From Hexactinellida sp. DTS-2022 (taxonomy: Eukaryota > Porifera > Hexactinellida), in NCBI GenBank assembly GCA_028753945.1, contig JAPNXP010000009.1, positions 806,001 through 870,000 of the forward strand: a DNA stretch of 64,000 nucleotides, in the 5' to 3' direction. Under the pieces are notes generated by a model. The model was not told where the DNA came from and did no database searches. It saw only the letters and a list, made by a program, of their open reading frames with translations. Both the position numbers and the translations under genes were made by a program. Shown piece after piece: positions 10,429-24,700 of this stretch (positions within the stretch are counted from its first letter, which is position 1; each line of letters starts with the position of its first letter).

Positions 10429-10764
10429 TAGTCTGAGCTGTGGAGTAGATTGTAGGAGGACTTATAAATTTAAAATTAACACAACTAATTCTTAGTACCG
10501 AATTACTTAATTATGTCTGCCTAAACGTTGGTTTTGTTATTACGACTTATGCGCAAAAATATTCAAATAAACCCACCCTGGTGACAAAGATACCAAAAGG
10601 ATAAACAAGAATATTGATAAAATAATAATAATAATAATAACGACAGAATAATACAATAGGTATCAAGGAAGCTAAAATCGACGACTTAATAATACAGTAT
10701 TTATACTATATACTTATTTAGACTATACAGGGGTAGCGTAACTATATGTACCGGGGTCCACAAA
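10429..10764. other. Gene-free spacer with AAT microsatellite
   Basis: AT-rich, no recognisable gene. It contains a short (AAT)n run at about 10618-10640. It lies between the cathepsin B 3' end and the Skp1-like 5' end of the next minus-strand gene. Confidence 0.6.
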
Positions 10765-11763
10765 CTAATCCTTAGGCTCTCCCGCAACAATACCGCGCTC
10801 GATCCCACACTCATCCCTCCCCCTCAGAATCTTGAAGTACCCATTGTCGCCCCAGTCAGGGTTCCACGAGTTAGCCATGAGCCAGTATGGGACATCCTTC
10901 TCAACTCCCCAGCCCAGCATCTTAACTGCATGCCCCCCCAGCGCATGAAGCGAATGTTTTATATAAACCCCTGACTTGTAGTTTACGAAGTCACTGTAAA
11001 CAGTGAAAGAGGCCTCGACAGGTCCATTATTCATAATCTCCGTTTGTATTTTTTCAACACCTTCTACTGAGTTAGCACTCATCCCGTGATGCTTATCCAT
11101 CGAGTAACTAATTGAATATCCAGCTTGGCAACTTTTAACACACTTGCCAGTTTTAGCAATGGTCTTGGAACAAGGTTTTTCCTTCCCCTTTTCATGATGA
11201 TCGCAGCTAGGGAGAGGATACGGTTTGCACGTCGTAGAATCGTTATATAGACCGCCAGTAACGATGCCCGTATTAACCCAATATTCCCATGCGGCACCAG
11301 GGTATCCTCCTTCACAGCCATTACCGCAAGTCTCGCAACATTCCATCAAGTCAGCCGCGGAAACTTCGACCGATTTATTCATTTTGATGCATAGGCGATC
11401 AGACATCGCTTCTACTGCCCCCAGAGCCCAACAGGATCCACAGTTGCTCTGATCGCGAATTTCGCTAATAGACTTGCATTGCGGCCACATTTTTCGAGAA
11501 TCGAATTCAGTGGGGATGTCTTTCGCCGCCGTTATTAAGCTTTTAGGCAGCGTATTGGGTTTGTCGAACTTAACACCACACAACACTTTCACGTCATCCT
11601 CACTGAAACCCTTGAAACGCTCCTGATAGCCCGCAGTCCAGGTCCCATTCGGAATAGAATTAATTTTGTGTATTTCATCCTCGAAAGGATATGTGGCATG
11701 CTCGATAGAGGCAGCGTTCACAGCGAGCAGACCGCACACGAAAAGCGAAACGAGCAATTTCAT
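10765..11763 (-). CDS. CTSB: Cathepsin B-like papain-family cysteine protease
   Basis: Lysosomal or secreted C1A peptidase with endopeptidase and dipeptidyl-carboxypeptidase activity. The 332-residue preproenzyme matches the family length. A signal peptide covers about residues 1-17 (KLLVSLFVCGLLAVNA) and a short cathepsin-B-type propeptide runs to about 80. The mature enzyme begins near IPTEFDSRKMWP. The catalytic triad is present: Cys111 in CGSCW, His278 in LGGHAVK, Asn298 in MANSWNPDWGDNGYF. The occluding-loop histidine pair (His189-His190 in CDHHEKGKEKPC) is kept, so carboxydipeptidase activity is expected. The disulphide cysteines of the family are also conserved. The gene is intronless with an intact frame. 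Confidence 0.95.
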   Translation of the reverse strand: MKLLVSLFVCGLLAVNAASIEHATYPFEDEIHKINSIPNGTWTAGYQERFKGFSEDDVKVLCGVKFDKPNTLPKSLITAAKDIPTEFDSRKMWPQCKSISEIRDQSNCGSCWALGAVEAMSDRLCIKMNKSVEVSAADLMECCETCGNGCEGGYPGAAWEYWVNTGIVTGGLYNDSTTCKPYPLPSCDHHEKGKEKPCSKTIAKTGKCVKSCQAGYSISYSMDKHHGMSANSVEGVEKIQTEIMNNGPVEASFTVYSDFVNYKSGVYIKHSLHALGGHAVKMLGWGVEKDVPYWLMANSWNPDWGDNGYFKILRGRDECGIERGIVAGEPKD

Positions 11764-12066
11764 TTCGTATACCCTTGTTATAATTTTAAAATAAGCTTAG
11801 AGTTTGACATTCTACTACATGACTCTATTTATGCACAAGCCTAACTATTTTTAGGCCGGCTATTTTTAGTATAGTTCGGAGAAATAATACTCAACAAATC
11901 AATAGGGCACGAGGCATATATTTGCTCCAGTATATTATGTAATCAGACACGAGATATAACCCATGTCCAGATAGAAATATTAAATTTCATGTCTAAGGTG
12001 GACTTAAGATTAATTCTAACAAAATTAATAATTAATTCATAAGTATCACAAACAGGTCGGCTAATA
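11764..12066. other. Gene-free AT-rich spacer
   Basis: About 300 bp between MED22 and cathepsin B. No coding frame, RNA gene or repeat was recognised. Confidence 0.55.
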
Positions 12067-12468
12067 TTACAGCAGCAGATCATAGTTTACGCCTTCATTT
12101 TGCGATGCAAATGTTAGCAATACCTTCCTAAGTTCTTCAATTTGTCCTTTGGACTGTTCACACTTTTCTTGCAATATTTCTGTGTGTTGATCTATTGAGT
12201 TGTTGATGAGTGAAAAATCATTTAATAAAATATGTTCTTTGATATCAGAAGACAGTTGAGCCAAAGCCTCGGCAGCTCGCACTATTTTCTGAGAGCGAAC
12301 TAGCATGTCAAAGCGGGACTGCTCAAAGTTAAAAGATTCCTTTTCGTCCAACGGATTTTGTTTTATTTTAGCGCATTGAAGCAGTTCTATGTAATTTTCA
12401 GCGATCGCTCTGATATTCTCTTTGAGCTGTCGACTGTACCCAGCGATTAGGTGCGAGTCTAGAGACAT
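12067..12468 (-). CDS. MED22: Mediator complex subunit 22 (Surf5)
   Basis: Head-module subunit of the Mediator coactivator of RNA polymerase II. The 133-residue, wholly helical protein matches animal MED22 in length and key blocks: YSRQLKENIRAIAENY, LLQCAKI, a conserved VRSQKIVRAAEALAQLSSDIK, the ILLNDF motif, and a C-terminal coiled coil (NNSIDQHTEILQEKCEQ) that pairs with MED11. The ATG at 12468 lies one base after an acceptor-like GTAG. No intron. It sits 247 bp downstream of the dynein 3' end on the same strand. Confidence 0.9.
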   Translation of the reverse strand: MSLDSHLIAGYSRQLKENIRAIAENYIELLQCAKIKQNPLDEKESFNFEQSRFDMLVRSQKIVRAAEALAQLSSDIKEHILLNDFSLINNSIDQHTEILQEKCEQSKGQIEELRKVLLTFASQNEGVNYDLLL

Positions 12469-12714
12469 GCTACGTCCGGAATCAAACAGAAATTACAATA
12501 GCTTTAACACAACGAATTTAACAATGCCCTTTTAATTAATCCTTAATTTGATCGGAATAACGCAATTTAATTAGAACAAGAATAAGATATAATAGCGAAG
12601 AGTAGAAGTAAATAAATATGAGATACTTATTCGAATAATGTAAGCAAGATTTCTAAATATGTAATGCAACGCGTAAGGTATATAGAGTCTATGTCTGTAA
12701 GAGTGATCGGTTTA

Positions 12715-15700
12715 CTAAATCTGCAGGAGAACTGCCACTCCAGCTATCACCCATTTAGAGGGCCTCTCCTTCGTTTTGAGGTTGAAAGTCCAAACAAATG
12801 TTGGCCCTCTCAGCTTAGTTTTGTACACAGGACACGAGTACACGTTCTTCATATCCTGTTTGTCAACTGGGATGGCGCGTATGAATATAACAGGAATGGC
12901 TGGCGAGAGTTCCTTCAAACGCGCCTCTTGAATCACACCGGTTTGTAGGTCCCACCTCGCGCCCTCCATATAGAGTCCGTGGATATAGGCGCCTTCCCTC
13001 GGAGCGCTCGCGAAATCCTCGCGATTCTTTTTAGTGACATCACACTGCAGACACATTTTATCCAACGGCCATTCGTTCTTTCTAGCCATGGACTGCATGA
13101 TAGCTGTAAGGAAGGACTGTGGATTAAAGAACCCAGATAGCCAGATCGCCGTAGGCATCTGAAAGTCAGACACCCAGTTCTCCAGCTCCTTCATCCTAGC
13201 GAGCAGATCTACGAACCAAGCGCCGAGACCATGCAGAGATGGGTAAGCTCTCGAGGTCCACATGTCCGGGACATTGTCGAAGTAGAGGGAATTGCCAAGA
13301 AATTCCATGTGTGGCGAAATTGTCAATTCTCCCTATAGATTGTACATAATATAATTGATAAGTAAGTAACTAAAGAAAGCATTAGTCTGATACATACCGG
13401 CTTGGACTGGCCATAGTGCTATTATGCCCTGGCATATTCGCCCCCATTGATGCGTCCTTGTTAATATTTTTTGCTAACAACGCCCCCCCCCTAGTCACTT
13501 AATGGCACCGCCCCAATAAGAGACCAGTCCGACCCTGGTGGTACACGTACCTTTAAGCCCAATTCGAGCTCTTTGAGAGACCGCTTTACTTCTTTGGTAA
13601 GAGTATTCATTCGTTCACACTCCTGGAAGGCAACCACAATATAAGGAGTGCGCTCCTCCACCCGTCCCGTTAACTCGAGAATATTGAACTCTTCAGGTAG
13701 CTTATCCAATATCTCATCTAGCATGTTTTTTATTTTCTCTTCTCGACTCATCCCAGTGGCGGTGCTGGCTCCCATGTCTTTTGGCTGCATTCCGAGCACA
13801 GTTTTAAACAGGTTATCTGATGCGGTAGTTAGGAACCCGATCTCAGCATTAGGGTGCAGTCCGTAGAGGTAAGGAGACTCGGGGGGAAGGACGTCGTCTA
13901 TGTACTCGTGGTACCCATTTAAGTCAAGGTTGGGTGGGCAAGGGAATCCCTGAGCATACTCGATGTCCCCATCCAGGATTTCGGGTCGCATGTACTCCTC
14001 AAAATAGGTGCGACAGAGACAGCGGTCCCAGTCGTCTGTGATGTGGCCTCCGTACATGATCTCCCCGAACAGGTACCGCAGATCTGTCCACGGGACTTTC
14101 GGGTTAGCTTCAAGGTAGTTGAAGAGCACGTTGACTGACATAGTGAGGTCTCCCATGTTGTAGGGGTAAATGCGGTTCCAGCCTTGAGGCCCGAACTTAC
14201 GACGCTCCGAAACGACAGCATGGAAGTAACAGAGAGCGAATAATATAGATTTGAACTCATTTTCCTTAGCACAGATCTCAAGCGTGTCCTGCGAGAAGTT
14301 ATCCAGCGCCGCGTGTAGGTTGGCTTTGATGCCAGTCGGAGGTTCGTTTGTGATTTTTATAGAAGATTCTAAGATGCCCTGTGGGATTATGTGGGACTCC
14401 ACAGTTCCCGACGGCTCAGCGGACATGAACACTCGGAAGTCCTTGTGGCCACTGACGCCGGTTGACTCCAGCTTCTTCTCGAGAGAGGGGAGCCACTTAG
14501 CCACCAAGTGAATGTTCTGCAACACAACCCAGTGTCCCTTTTCCGCAGAGCACTCTAGTGCGCCCTCGGCGATCACCTCCTGTCCCTGTCCCAGGGATAT
14601 GTTGTGGAAGTTCTTCTTGTCCGCCGAGAAGCCCAGCTTCTTGCCCATCACCTCCACGCCCTTGAGGGGGTCTACTCCGGGAGAGAGGATGAAGAACACC
14701 GGCGTCTCGGGACCGGTTTCTTCGAAAGACTTAGAAAAATCGATCCCGCGTCCCTCTACATACTTCTTTCCTATTTTCTCTTCCACGAATATCTTAACAG
14801 CGTAGGTCATCCTGTCCTGTCTCAGGGCTCGCATCATGCACAGTTTCTGCAGCGAGCTCTTGTTCTTCCACTCCTGAGGAAACTTCTCCTTTTCCGGACA
14901 CTCCGACTCTACGAACTTCTTCCAACGTTTGGCGGAGCCCTCAATGTCTCTGTCTAGGTTCCTGAACTGATCCATTGCGGAGAGCGCCTTCACGCCTCCC
15001 CAGGCGGGGTTGTTCAGGAAGTCCACGGGAGAAACCACGTTCTGTACAATCGGGAACCTCAGCAGGAAGTCCAACTCTCCAGGGTCGATGTCTTTAGCCG
15101 ACAGGAGTACCTGGAACACAACCTGAGTAGTAAATATGATCTTGTCCCTCTCAAAGAGACCGCGAGACGTGTAATTGAACACTGCAAAAGTGACGTAGTC
15201 AATGAGTGTGTCGACACGCTCTCTGATGGTCTCTGCCGCGGGCGCCCGGTTAATGGCTTTCTCAAACACGACTTTGAACGCTTTGAGAGAGAACTGGTAC
15301 ATGGGGTGAATCTTGTGCAGATCATTCAGGATGAAGTAGAGGAGCGCGGCCCGAGAAGCGACCGGTCTGTAGCTCTCCCGAGTCGAGTTTATCTGCTCTT
15401 CAGTCTTCTTAGCTTCCTTCACCTTAATCTCAATGTCCATAGCAGTCGCCTTGGTTATTTCCAAGTTCTCAACTAGAGCAGTGTCTTTGAGAATGTTTCC
15501 CTTAGCCGAGGAGAGTCTGTGGAGAAGCGAGTCTTCCAGTTCCTTCAGCTTTATCTTGAAGTCATTCTGCTGCTTCGTCAGCTCAGCCTATAGAGTGGCA
15601 ACTAATCAGCTGTTCTCTCACGGAGAAAGTCTGATAGCGTATTTATAGCAAACTAATCAGAATAATGATATACAAAGGTAGGGTCCCACAAACCTTTGAT

Positions 15701-18700
15701 TTCTCTAGATCGGGCCTCTCGTACCCGACCACGTCAGCCAACAGCTGATCCTCCAGGCCCTCTCGAGTCACCATAAAGTTGATGAGAGTAGTCTGAGCCT
15801 GCATCTCCGGTTTGTAGTGTGGATTCGCTAGTTTGGTGTGGATGATTAGCTTGAAACGGGAGTCGAACTCAACTTCCTTGTCTCCGATCTTTATGTAGCG
15901 TCCCTTCTTGATTGTGTTCCTGCCTATGAGCGCGTCTAGCACTGGTTCTACGTTCTCTCCAATGTTCTCCAGGAGTAAGGTATCCCCTATAGTTTGAAAG
16001 TATTATACCAGTTTCTTATATTTAGATTTGTGTTATTATCCGTATGTAACTTCTCACCTGAAGACACAGCCCTTTCTATCGTGTCGAGATACCCCCTCTG
16101 TCCCAGCCGTACAACTTTAAGATCCTCGCCTACTCGCGTTTTAATCCATTTAATGCCTTGGAGCTGAGGGTCGATCATAAGAGACCATCTCTCCGCATTT
16201 AGGAGGATAGTTGCATTCTCGATTGACATCCTGTCGTTAGGAAGGTTATCGTTATTCCATTGAGCTATCTTGGCATCGTCTGTCAGTAGTTTCAACAGAT
16301 CCAGACCCTCAGTGTAAGATACTGGAGGCTATATTCAAATAATAACAAATAAGTACGTATAAATGGAAAATTGAACACAGGTTGTTACCTGAATATCCTT
16401 AAAGTACGGTAGCCACCAGTTGTTAAGCAGATCCACGCGGTAAGAGCGGCCGAAACATCCCATGTAAGAGAGGTAGGCGGACGCGAGGAGCACGTCTCCG
16501 GGTAGCTTCTTTAACTCTTGTTTGTATTGTCCTATAGTTTCGCCCCATCGCACCTTCTCGGATCCCAGTCCACCCACGAGTCGGTTTGCCAGCGATATAG
16601 TCTGAGCCGTCTCTTCCGCCTCCTGCTGGCACTTTAGCTTGGCGGAAGTCGCTTCTTCAAACTCCCGTGTGAGCTCAGCTAGATTGTCATTCAGGGCCTT
16701 CAGCTTACCTTGGATCTTGGAGAGTTTGTCCTGAGCAGAGGCGAGTTCGTCATTGGCAGACTTGAGTGCCATCCTCTTGGGCTCCACGTCACAGAATATT
16801 CGGTAGTAGGCTACGATGTTAACTGCCCAGGAGCAGAGCCCGGCAGCAGCCTGCGACTTTGTGAGAATATTCTCCATGTTGAATTCTGGCTCGTCCAGGT
16901 AACGCTGTACCTCCTTCAAGTTGTTCTCACCAATGTTTTCTTTGTCGTAATGAATTAACGATTCAAGAAACTGGTCGACTTTCCCCATAATCACCTTACA
17001 ATTCTTCCAACTACGGTCTTTAGGGATCTTGTTGGAAGGAGCGAGTAGAACCATGCAGGCCGCTGTCACCATGAGAACAGCTGGGGGGGGCTGGGCGAAC
17101 GCTTTCAGTTCACTCAAATTATTCTTGTTCAGAGTGTCCAGAGCTTTTCCGGCTGCAGCCAAAGCTGGCTCAGCTTTGGCGAGATCGGTTTCACAAGATT
17201 TCTGCTTGATAGTAACTTCTTCTGCTTTCACAACTACTTTCTTTTCCTCCACATCAGCGACTGCTTTCTCCTTCTGAACAATTTCAGTCTCTACGCCCAC
17301 CCTCTGGATCAGAGCATCCGCGTCATCGTTCTTCTGTTTAAGTTCGATTTCCTGCGCCCTCAGCTTCTCTTTGAGGTCGTCCACTTGGGAGGCAGTGTTG
17401 ATAAGCTTGGTGAGTCCGTTCTCCAGTCGCTCTATGTTGTCTGTCAGTTCCTTGTTCTTTGAGGAGAGCATGCTGAGGTAGAGACTGATCAATTCCAGGA
17501 ACGTCTTTGGTGTTGTGTAGTTGTACCTACGCTCATTCGTTAGGTAGACAAGACTCATGTTGTTCACACAGCGGTGCACATAAGCCATGAAGCGAGAAAT
17601 CGGTTCACGCGTTTGCTCGGGAACAAACTCATTCTCTGAGATAAATCGCTCGCTCACGGATACCATGGCACTCTCGGGCCACTCGTGGAACCAGTTTATA
17701 CTAGTGCAGTTGACGAGAGCGGGGAACTTCCTAGCACGCACTCGGAGCGTGTTGCCTACAGGCGAGAAACAGAGGACAACCTTCAGTTGACGCCTCACAC
17801 GATCGATGAAGAACCTCCAGCAGTTGTCACGGGAATCTTCCATTCCTAGTCCCCTCACCTCATTCTTAACCCCACTGTAGATTATCTCTAGGTCGTCCTC
17901 GGCGAACAGATCAGGAATCTCCCCCGAAGCCAACAGGTCGTTTACAAGAACCAAGAACTTCTCTTCAGGCACCTGCGCATCCGTTAGGAGGAACACAGTA
18001 CCGATATTCTTAACGCCAGCCTTGATGTAGAGTTGAGCGAGATCAACTCGCATGTCTGCCATACTGTACCCCTTGCGTAGGGTTATTTGGAACACCTCCA
18101 GCGCGCTCACGGAGGCTGCGAGGCGCGTGAGACTCTGCTTTCCGGATCCTCCCACTCCGACTAGCAGCGCGTTTCCCCTGGGGGACTCCAGAATCCTGTT
18201 TATTCGGCAGATATGCTGCATGGCATCCTCAAACAGGACGAGATTCATAACCGCGTTAACTTCGTTATACACCTCGAGAGCCTCGTCCAGTGTCTTTTTA
18301 AGACTCTCCCAGTTGGAGACCATTGCGTACTTGGGCTCTCCGATACCGGTTGCGAAATGGCAGAAAATAAGCGGGTCCAGGGTGATGCTATCTTCATCCA
18401 AGTCTTCAAAGGTCTGCTTAGCTATTTCAAGTTTAATTTTATTGAACATTTCGATATCTTGGGTCTCAACTAGTTTGTCGCAGTACACGCGAGATGACTC
18501 GTGCAGCCAGAGACGCACAAAGTCCAACGGCGCTTTGAACATCTCACTCGAGCTGAAGAGCATGCCCTGGAACAGGTTTGACATGTCCCGTAGGTTGAAC
18601 AGGTAGTGGAACTTAATGGCGGTGGGTAGGAAATTCGAGGATATTTTAATGTGCAGGTTGAGAGCTGCCTGCACTATTTTCTCCACAATGCGCTGGATGC

Positions 18701-21700
18701 CCGCGGAGAAGTTACCCTGCTTAACGTGACCCTGCAGAATGCTCTGGTAGATGGTCTGCAGGGCCTGTGGCCCGGGCAGGCTGAGAGCGAAGACGCAAAA
18801 GTGTCTCTGCAGCCTGGAGTTAATGGTGAAGGACCCAGAGGTGGGGTTCATGCAGGCGGCATACTGACAACGGTGGACCTCCTTAAGAGTTAGTTTCTGT
18901 CTGTCGTACCACATCGAGTAGTCGAGATGCTGGCGGATAAGCGTGTGTGGCTGCACTGTCCCGTAGAAGTCAACCTACACAATAGTACAAGGAAATCTCA
19001 AAATATAACCCAATACATATAACTGATTTCTATCTTTTAAAGATGGAAAATAAATGTGTAAGCTAAAGTAAACTAACCTCTGGCATGTTCATATCGTCAA
19101 TGAAATAGATCAGTTTTTTGAGACCTGGAGGGCCGAAATTCCTGCCTGCTTTCTTCTCAAGCGGCTTCTCCATGATTCCTTGCAACATCATTGAGGTTGT
19201 ATAGTTGTTGAAAGGGATCGTGGTTACCATGTAGTCATCAGACAGTGTAGAGAACTTGTCGTTGATTAGTACAGTTTTCCCGCACCCGGCCGCGCCTACT
19301 AACATGACGGGACGGCCTTTGTCAATCAACATGTCTATCAAGTAGCTCACACGAACAGTTTCCGCCGTGTGTACGAGAACTGACTGCAGAGGGATTTCTG
19401 GGTCGTAAGCGAACTTAGGCACCTTTTCACTCCAAGGCACCCATTTGTGCTGCTCGTTGTCAATGTAGTAGTCGAATACAGTGCCTTGTGTGGGGAACTT
19501 AATTACTTTGAACTCGTTAACCCACCACTTGCTGAACTCCATTCGCCAATCAACCAGCTGGTCCTGGTACATAGTGCCTCCGAAAGCCCAAACAGAAGCG
19601 AACACGAAATACAGCTCGTACCATTCCTTGGGACAGTCCGCAGGGGTGTTCTCTTTGGTGAGCAGACACTCGAGCAGGTAGCAGAGCATCTGCGTCATGC
19701 ACTGGTCCACTATAGGCGTTATCTTACGGAACCTATTGCGGAGAGTGTCCAGACAGAAGGGCACGTACTTGTCGAAGAGAATGGTGAGGTTAGCTCGCTC
19801 CGACTGAATGGGGCGCGTCTCTATCCACGAAGCGATCGGGGGGTTCCAGCCCAGATCTGCGTAGTTAACGAATAATATCCCAGCACGAGACACAGTGGCA
19901 GGGGTCGCCTCTCGGACGTGAGAAATCTCGAATACGAGCCGCATCGAGGGGTCCAGAGGAACGCGCTCATTGGACGCAAGAGTTAACACTTTGTTATCGT
20001 CCATAACTGTGTTGAGAGACTCGATCCACATAGGGTCAATGTCTCCATCGAGTACAATCCACTTAGGATTATCATTGGGAATGTTAGACAGGTCTCGCAT
20101 TGTAGTGGAGAACAGCCCGTCCTTCCACTCTCTGGTCGAGGGGTTGATTACCCCATAGAGCTCGTCGGTAGTCACGGCCTTGGGGTTAATGTAGTTAATG
20201 TAGGGTTTCTTGCCCTGTATCTGATAGGTCTTGTTCAGGGATTTGATAATCTGGGTTTTCCCAGTGCCAGAAGCCCCGATAACAAACACAGAGTGCCGCA
20301 CTACGAGAATCTCTTCGAACTGAACAATCTTGAGACAGAAGCTATCTTCTGGCTGCAGCTTCAGTTCTATCACGGCCTTCTTAACATCGTTCTCAAACGC
20401 CAAGTCCCTCTTTCTAGGCACGTCCAAAGCAGGGAACAAATCACTAATGAGACCCATGAACACGGGCAGATCGTCTGTTATAATCTTTGGTATGTTGAAA
20501 TCCCGGAGCGCGCGCATGAGCACCTGATCCTCAGGGCGACCCCTGTCTCCTCTCTTCAGAGAACCGGCCACAACCAACACGGACTTTATAGCGCGTAGGC
20601 CCCAGTCATAATGCGGCTGTTTCGACAGCAGATCCTTGCAGAGAGTGTACAGAGTTATGAACTTACGAGCCAAGAGACGTGCATCAATAAACCCTTCAGC
20701 CACCAACATGATCTCACAGATTAGCTCAAAGTCAGGCACTACCATAGCACAGGGTCTAAATAGAGATTTGAGATTCTCCGGGAGTTCTGTCCGCCCGGCA
20801 TAGCCCGGGTTCATGGTGATGAATATACCAACCGTGCTGTTCAGGTTTATCTCTTCGCCAAGGAAGAGGAAGCGGGTCTTCTTGTCTCGAAGGGAATCCT
20901 GGATACATTTCACCTGTACAGCGACTACAGACAGAACCTCGACTGCTATTCGGTTAAATTCATCGAAACAGCCCCAGGCCCCTGTCTGGGATAGCCCTTT
21001 GTAGATATTCCCAATCGACTTGTAGTCCATTTGCTCAGAGCAGTTGAACACATATACCATTATTCCCAGAGCGCGTCCGAGGTCCTTCGTAGTCTCAGTC
21101 TTCCCAGTTCCGGCTGGGCCGGCGGGGGCTCCGCTCATGGTCAGGTGGAGAGACTGAGTGAGTGTAATGTAGCATCTAAACGAGAGCAGCTCAATACAAA
21201 CTATATAAATACAGTCGACTCCGCTTAATAGAGTCACCTCGGGACCAGGTCGCTTTGACCCGATTAAGCGGAGAAATCTATTAACCGAAAATATTTTAAG
21301 CCAAAATGTAATTCCGTCCTATAAATCCTGTGAATTTTTGACCCGATTAAGCAGTGAAATCTATTAACCGGTGGCTCTATTAAGCGGAGTCGACTGTATT
21401 AGAGAAAACTGTCTCAGCTACCTGTCTGTGAGAGGGGTGATGACGAGTCGAGCCGTGTTACCCAGGTACTCATACGAGTATCTGAACTCTGCGTCACAGA
21501 TGTTCGCAAAGCAGTGCTTCTTCTCTTCAGACCATCTGTGTCTCAGCTGACTCAGCCACAAGAATGCCTGTGAATTATCTATCTTCTGTGCTATTATTTT
21601 TGCTACGACATCTCGTGCATGTACGTCTGTAGAGAGAGAGAGAGATATTATAACGTATAATTGTAATTAATTAACACAATGTACTTACCAATGGTACAGA

Positions 21701-24700
21701 TAGTCATGATCTTCTGGCGATCTCCCCAATTGAGATCTGTCAGCAGCATAGCAATCAGAGTGTGCAGCTGCTGCACCTGTTTCTTGAAGTAATCCCGGAG
21801 AGCATTCTCGTAGCCCTCCTCCAGACGGGAGAAAGCCAGGCCCACCTCAGTGGTCCACCAGATCTGAGTGACGGCCAGAGCAACTTGCGCTGGGTAATCA
21901 AATATCCAATGCTCCCGGGCCTTGTCTTCGTACGAGACAACTCCGTCTGCAAAGGTCTCACGCACGGTTTGTACCATCCCATCCAGGAGCCTGTTGAGCC
22001 ATACCTCCACCTTACCGACACACTCGCACAGCTGGAACAGGTCCACGTACTCCTTCTCCTTGCTGTACATGCCGACAGCGTTCTTAGTCTGAGTGCCAGT
22101 CTCGTCCTCTTCAAACTTGAGAGCAGACAAGTTATCGAAGAGCTTGGCTAAGTGCTTCGCCACAGCCTGGGGATTGTTCCCCTTCGACAGGATGTCAAGC
22201 AGGTCGACAGAGGAGATGAAGTAGAACCGAGGGAAGGCGAGTCGCTTCGTGTCCAGGTAGTCGGCCAGTGCCTTCTCGCATACAGTTAGTCGGGACTGTA
22301 TCTCCTCAAATCGCTTCAGCAGCTCGGGAAGGTTACAGGATTCCACAACATTAGTGAACTTCACCATCTCGGACATAGTGGTCTTGAATGTAGAGTCTAT
22401 CTCGTCGAACAGGTCTGACTCTTTGGGCAGCTGCGAGCGGATATCAGCTGACCCGATGAAGATGGATTCCAGATGGGACCAGGTCCGCTGCACCTCTGTC
22501 AGGACTGCTATCACTGCGTCAACAGTACTCAGACGTTTCTGCCAAGAACTGAACTCGTCCAGAAAGAAGGCCACGAATTTATCCAGCAGATAGTTCTGCA
22601 GCTGGACCTGATTGTCCTCAAGAGTTTCAATCAGCTCCTCAGAAGCCCTGATCAGCTTAAGACCGGTGCGTTCGTGCGTTTCGTACTCAAACTCCATCTG
22701 AGACCAGGTCACCTCTAGGTCTTTCAGCGCTTGCTCCATCTTCTGTTCCTTGTTAGACTTGTCTACGATGTTTCGCACTTCGTCCTCGAACTTGTGCAGG
22801 TTCAGCTTCAGCAGGTCGGCCAGACAAGTGTCATTTGACATCACGAATGTCACCTGTTATGAAAAAGAACAATAATACTATACATACCTAACTATATTTA
22901 TGTAACAAATACCGACCTTAGCAGCAGACATGAGTTGTTCCCAATGTCTGTCTCTTATCGAGGGATTCTGCAGCTCTCCAACAGCTCTCAATGACGTCAC
23001 CATGTTCTTAACCATCCCATCCAGACCACAATACGCGTCCCAAGCCCTGCACTCCTTGTCCAGACCTCTTATGTCCTTGGAGAACCGCTTACAGTCCATC
23101 TCCATCTGCTCAACGTTAATCTCCTTCCACCGTGTGGAGTTCCAGGCTTCGAAGGAGCTCTTAACCAGCATAATCATGTCCCAGAGGTCTTTGAGGATTT
23201 TAAGCTCTCGCTTGCACGTCTTCAGCTGTTTGTATTCGGGTAGGTTGACCTCGAACAGAGAGGCCGACACCTGCAGACTCTTCATCTCCCTCTCCATCTC
23301 TCCCGTCTCTCTGCACATCTTGTCCAGCATGGCGTACGGGAGCGCGGAGTCCAGCCAGAAGGGAGCCACCTTGCGGAACTTCTCGCGGAACTCGTGTTGT
23401 CGCACGTCGAAGTTTGTGGACCGCCTCCTGACGAAGTTAACCTCTGCCGCCTGGAGAGGAGCCACGTTCTGCTTCATGGCGACACAGAGCTTCTTAAGGT
23501 CCACCCACTGCTCGGGCAGACTCTGCAGCTGCTCGTACACCTCGTCCCCCATCTCTTGGCCGTAGCCCTTCAGCAGCTCGATGGTACCCTTGAGAGGATC
23601 GAACATGCCGTCGGTAGAGGAGGTGCGGTCTTTTATGTCAGACAGATGGTGCATTATCTTAATTAGCAGGTCGTAGTCCCCATCTTCTACCGATATCTAA
23701 GGAGCAAATATAATTAAAGCTCCCTTTCTCTGTGTGTTAATATACTCACGTCAAGTCCGGACTTGGTATTCTTAATAAACTGTTCCAGATTATTCAGCGA
23801 GTTGTGCACGTGATCAATGAGATGCTGCTTGAACATCAGGCTCCACCTCTTCACTGTGTTCAGCAGGCCTTGCTTAAAGGGATGGCTGTCCGCTAAAAAC
23901 CATTTATCGAACAGCTCTGCCTTCTCCATGGCAGAAATCTCTGTAAAGAGCCTCTCGTAGTTGTCTATCTGAGATTTGAACTGGGAGAGGTGGGGTCGGT
24001 TCTCCGGAATCGGATCATCTCCGTACTATCCAAAATAATTAAACTATAAAACTTAATTCAATAACAATAATATTCCAGAGCCTGACCTGTTCAATCTCTT
24101 CAGCTGTGAGCATATGCCCATACAGCAGAAACTGCCGCATGAACTCCTGTTTGTCATCCACCCACAGATACGAATACGAGTTGAACGTGTCTCTGTACTG
24201 AATAGCAGCGTTAATCCCCTTCTGCACCCTGGACAAGAGCTCGTCCTTTATGTCGGAGAGCTCTGCTATCTCCTCCACGTCCGAGTGGTACCCCTCCTGG
24301 CCCATGTGCTTTGCCACGCGGGGAATAAGAGTCGCGGCCTTAAACACGTCATCAATCAATCCTTCGACAATCGCATAGAAACTGTTTGGGTCTTCTGAGT
24401 CTAGAGTTGGCACGAATCTAATTTCAGGCGCTTGCAGCTCCAGTTTCACGAGCATGAAGGGAGAAATATCTTTTGTAGAATCTGTGTTGAAGAGTAGATA
24501 GTTGAGCGAGCAGACCACACACTCAAACAGGCCGTCAACGATGATCTCATCGAGGTAGTTGAGATAGCTCCTCCAGGTGTCGGAGTCCTCCAATCCCCCG
24601 AACAGCGTCAGATTCTCTCCCACCAGGCGGTGTATGATCTCAGCTCCCGACCGGATCTGCGTGTAGCGAGGCTCCACTTGAGATGCCCGGTCCTCGGGAT

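Noticed and set aside
10618-10640. Possible CRISPR or regulatory array in AAT repeats
   Set aside because: It is a simple trinucleotide microsatellite without spacers.
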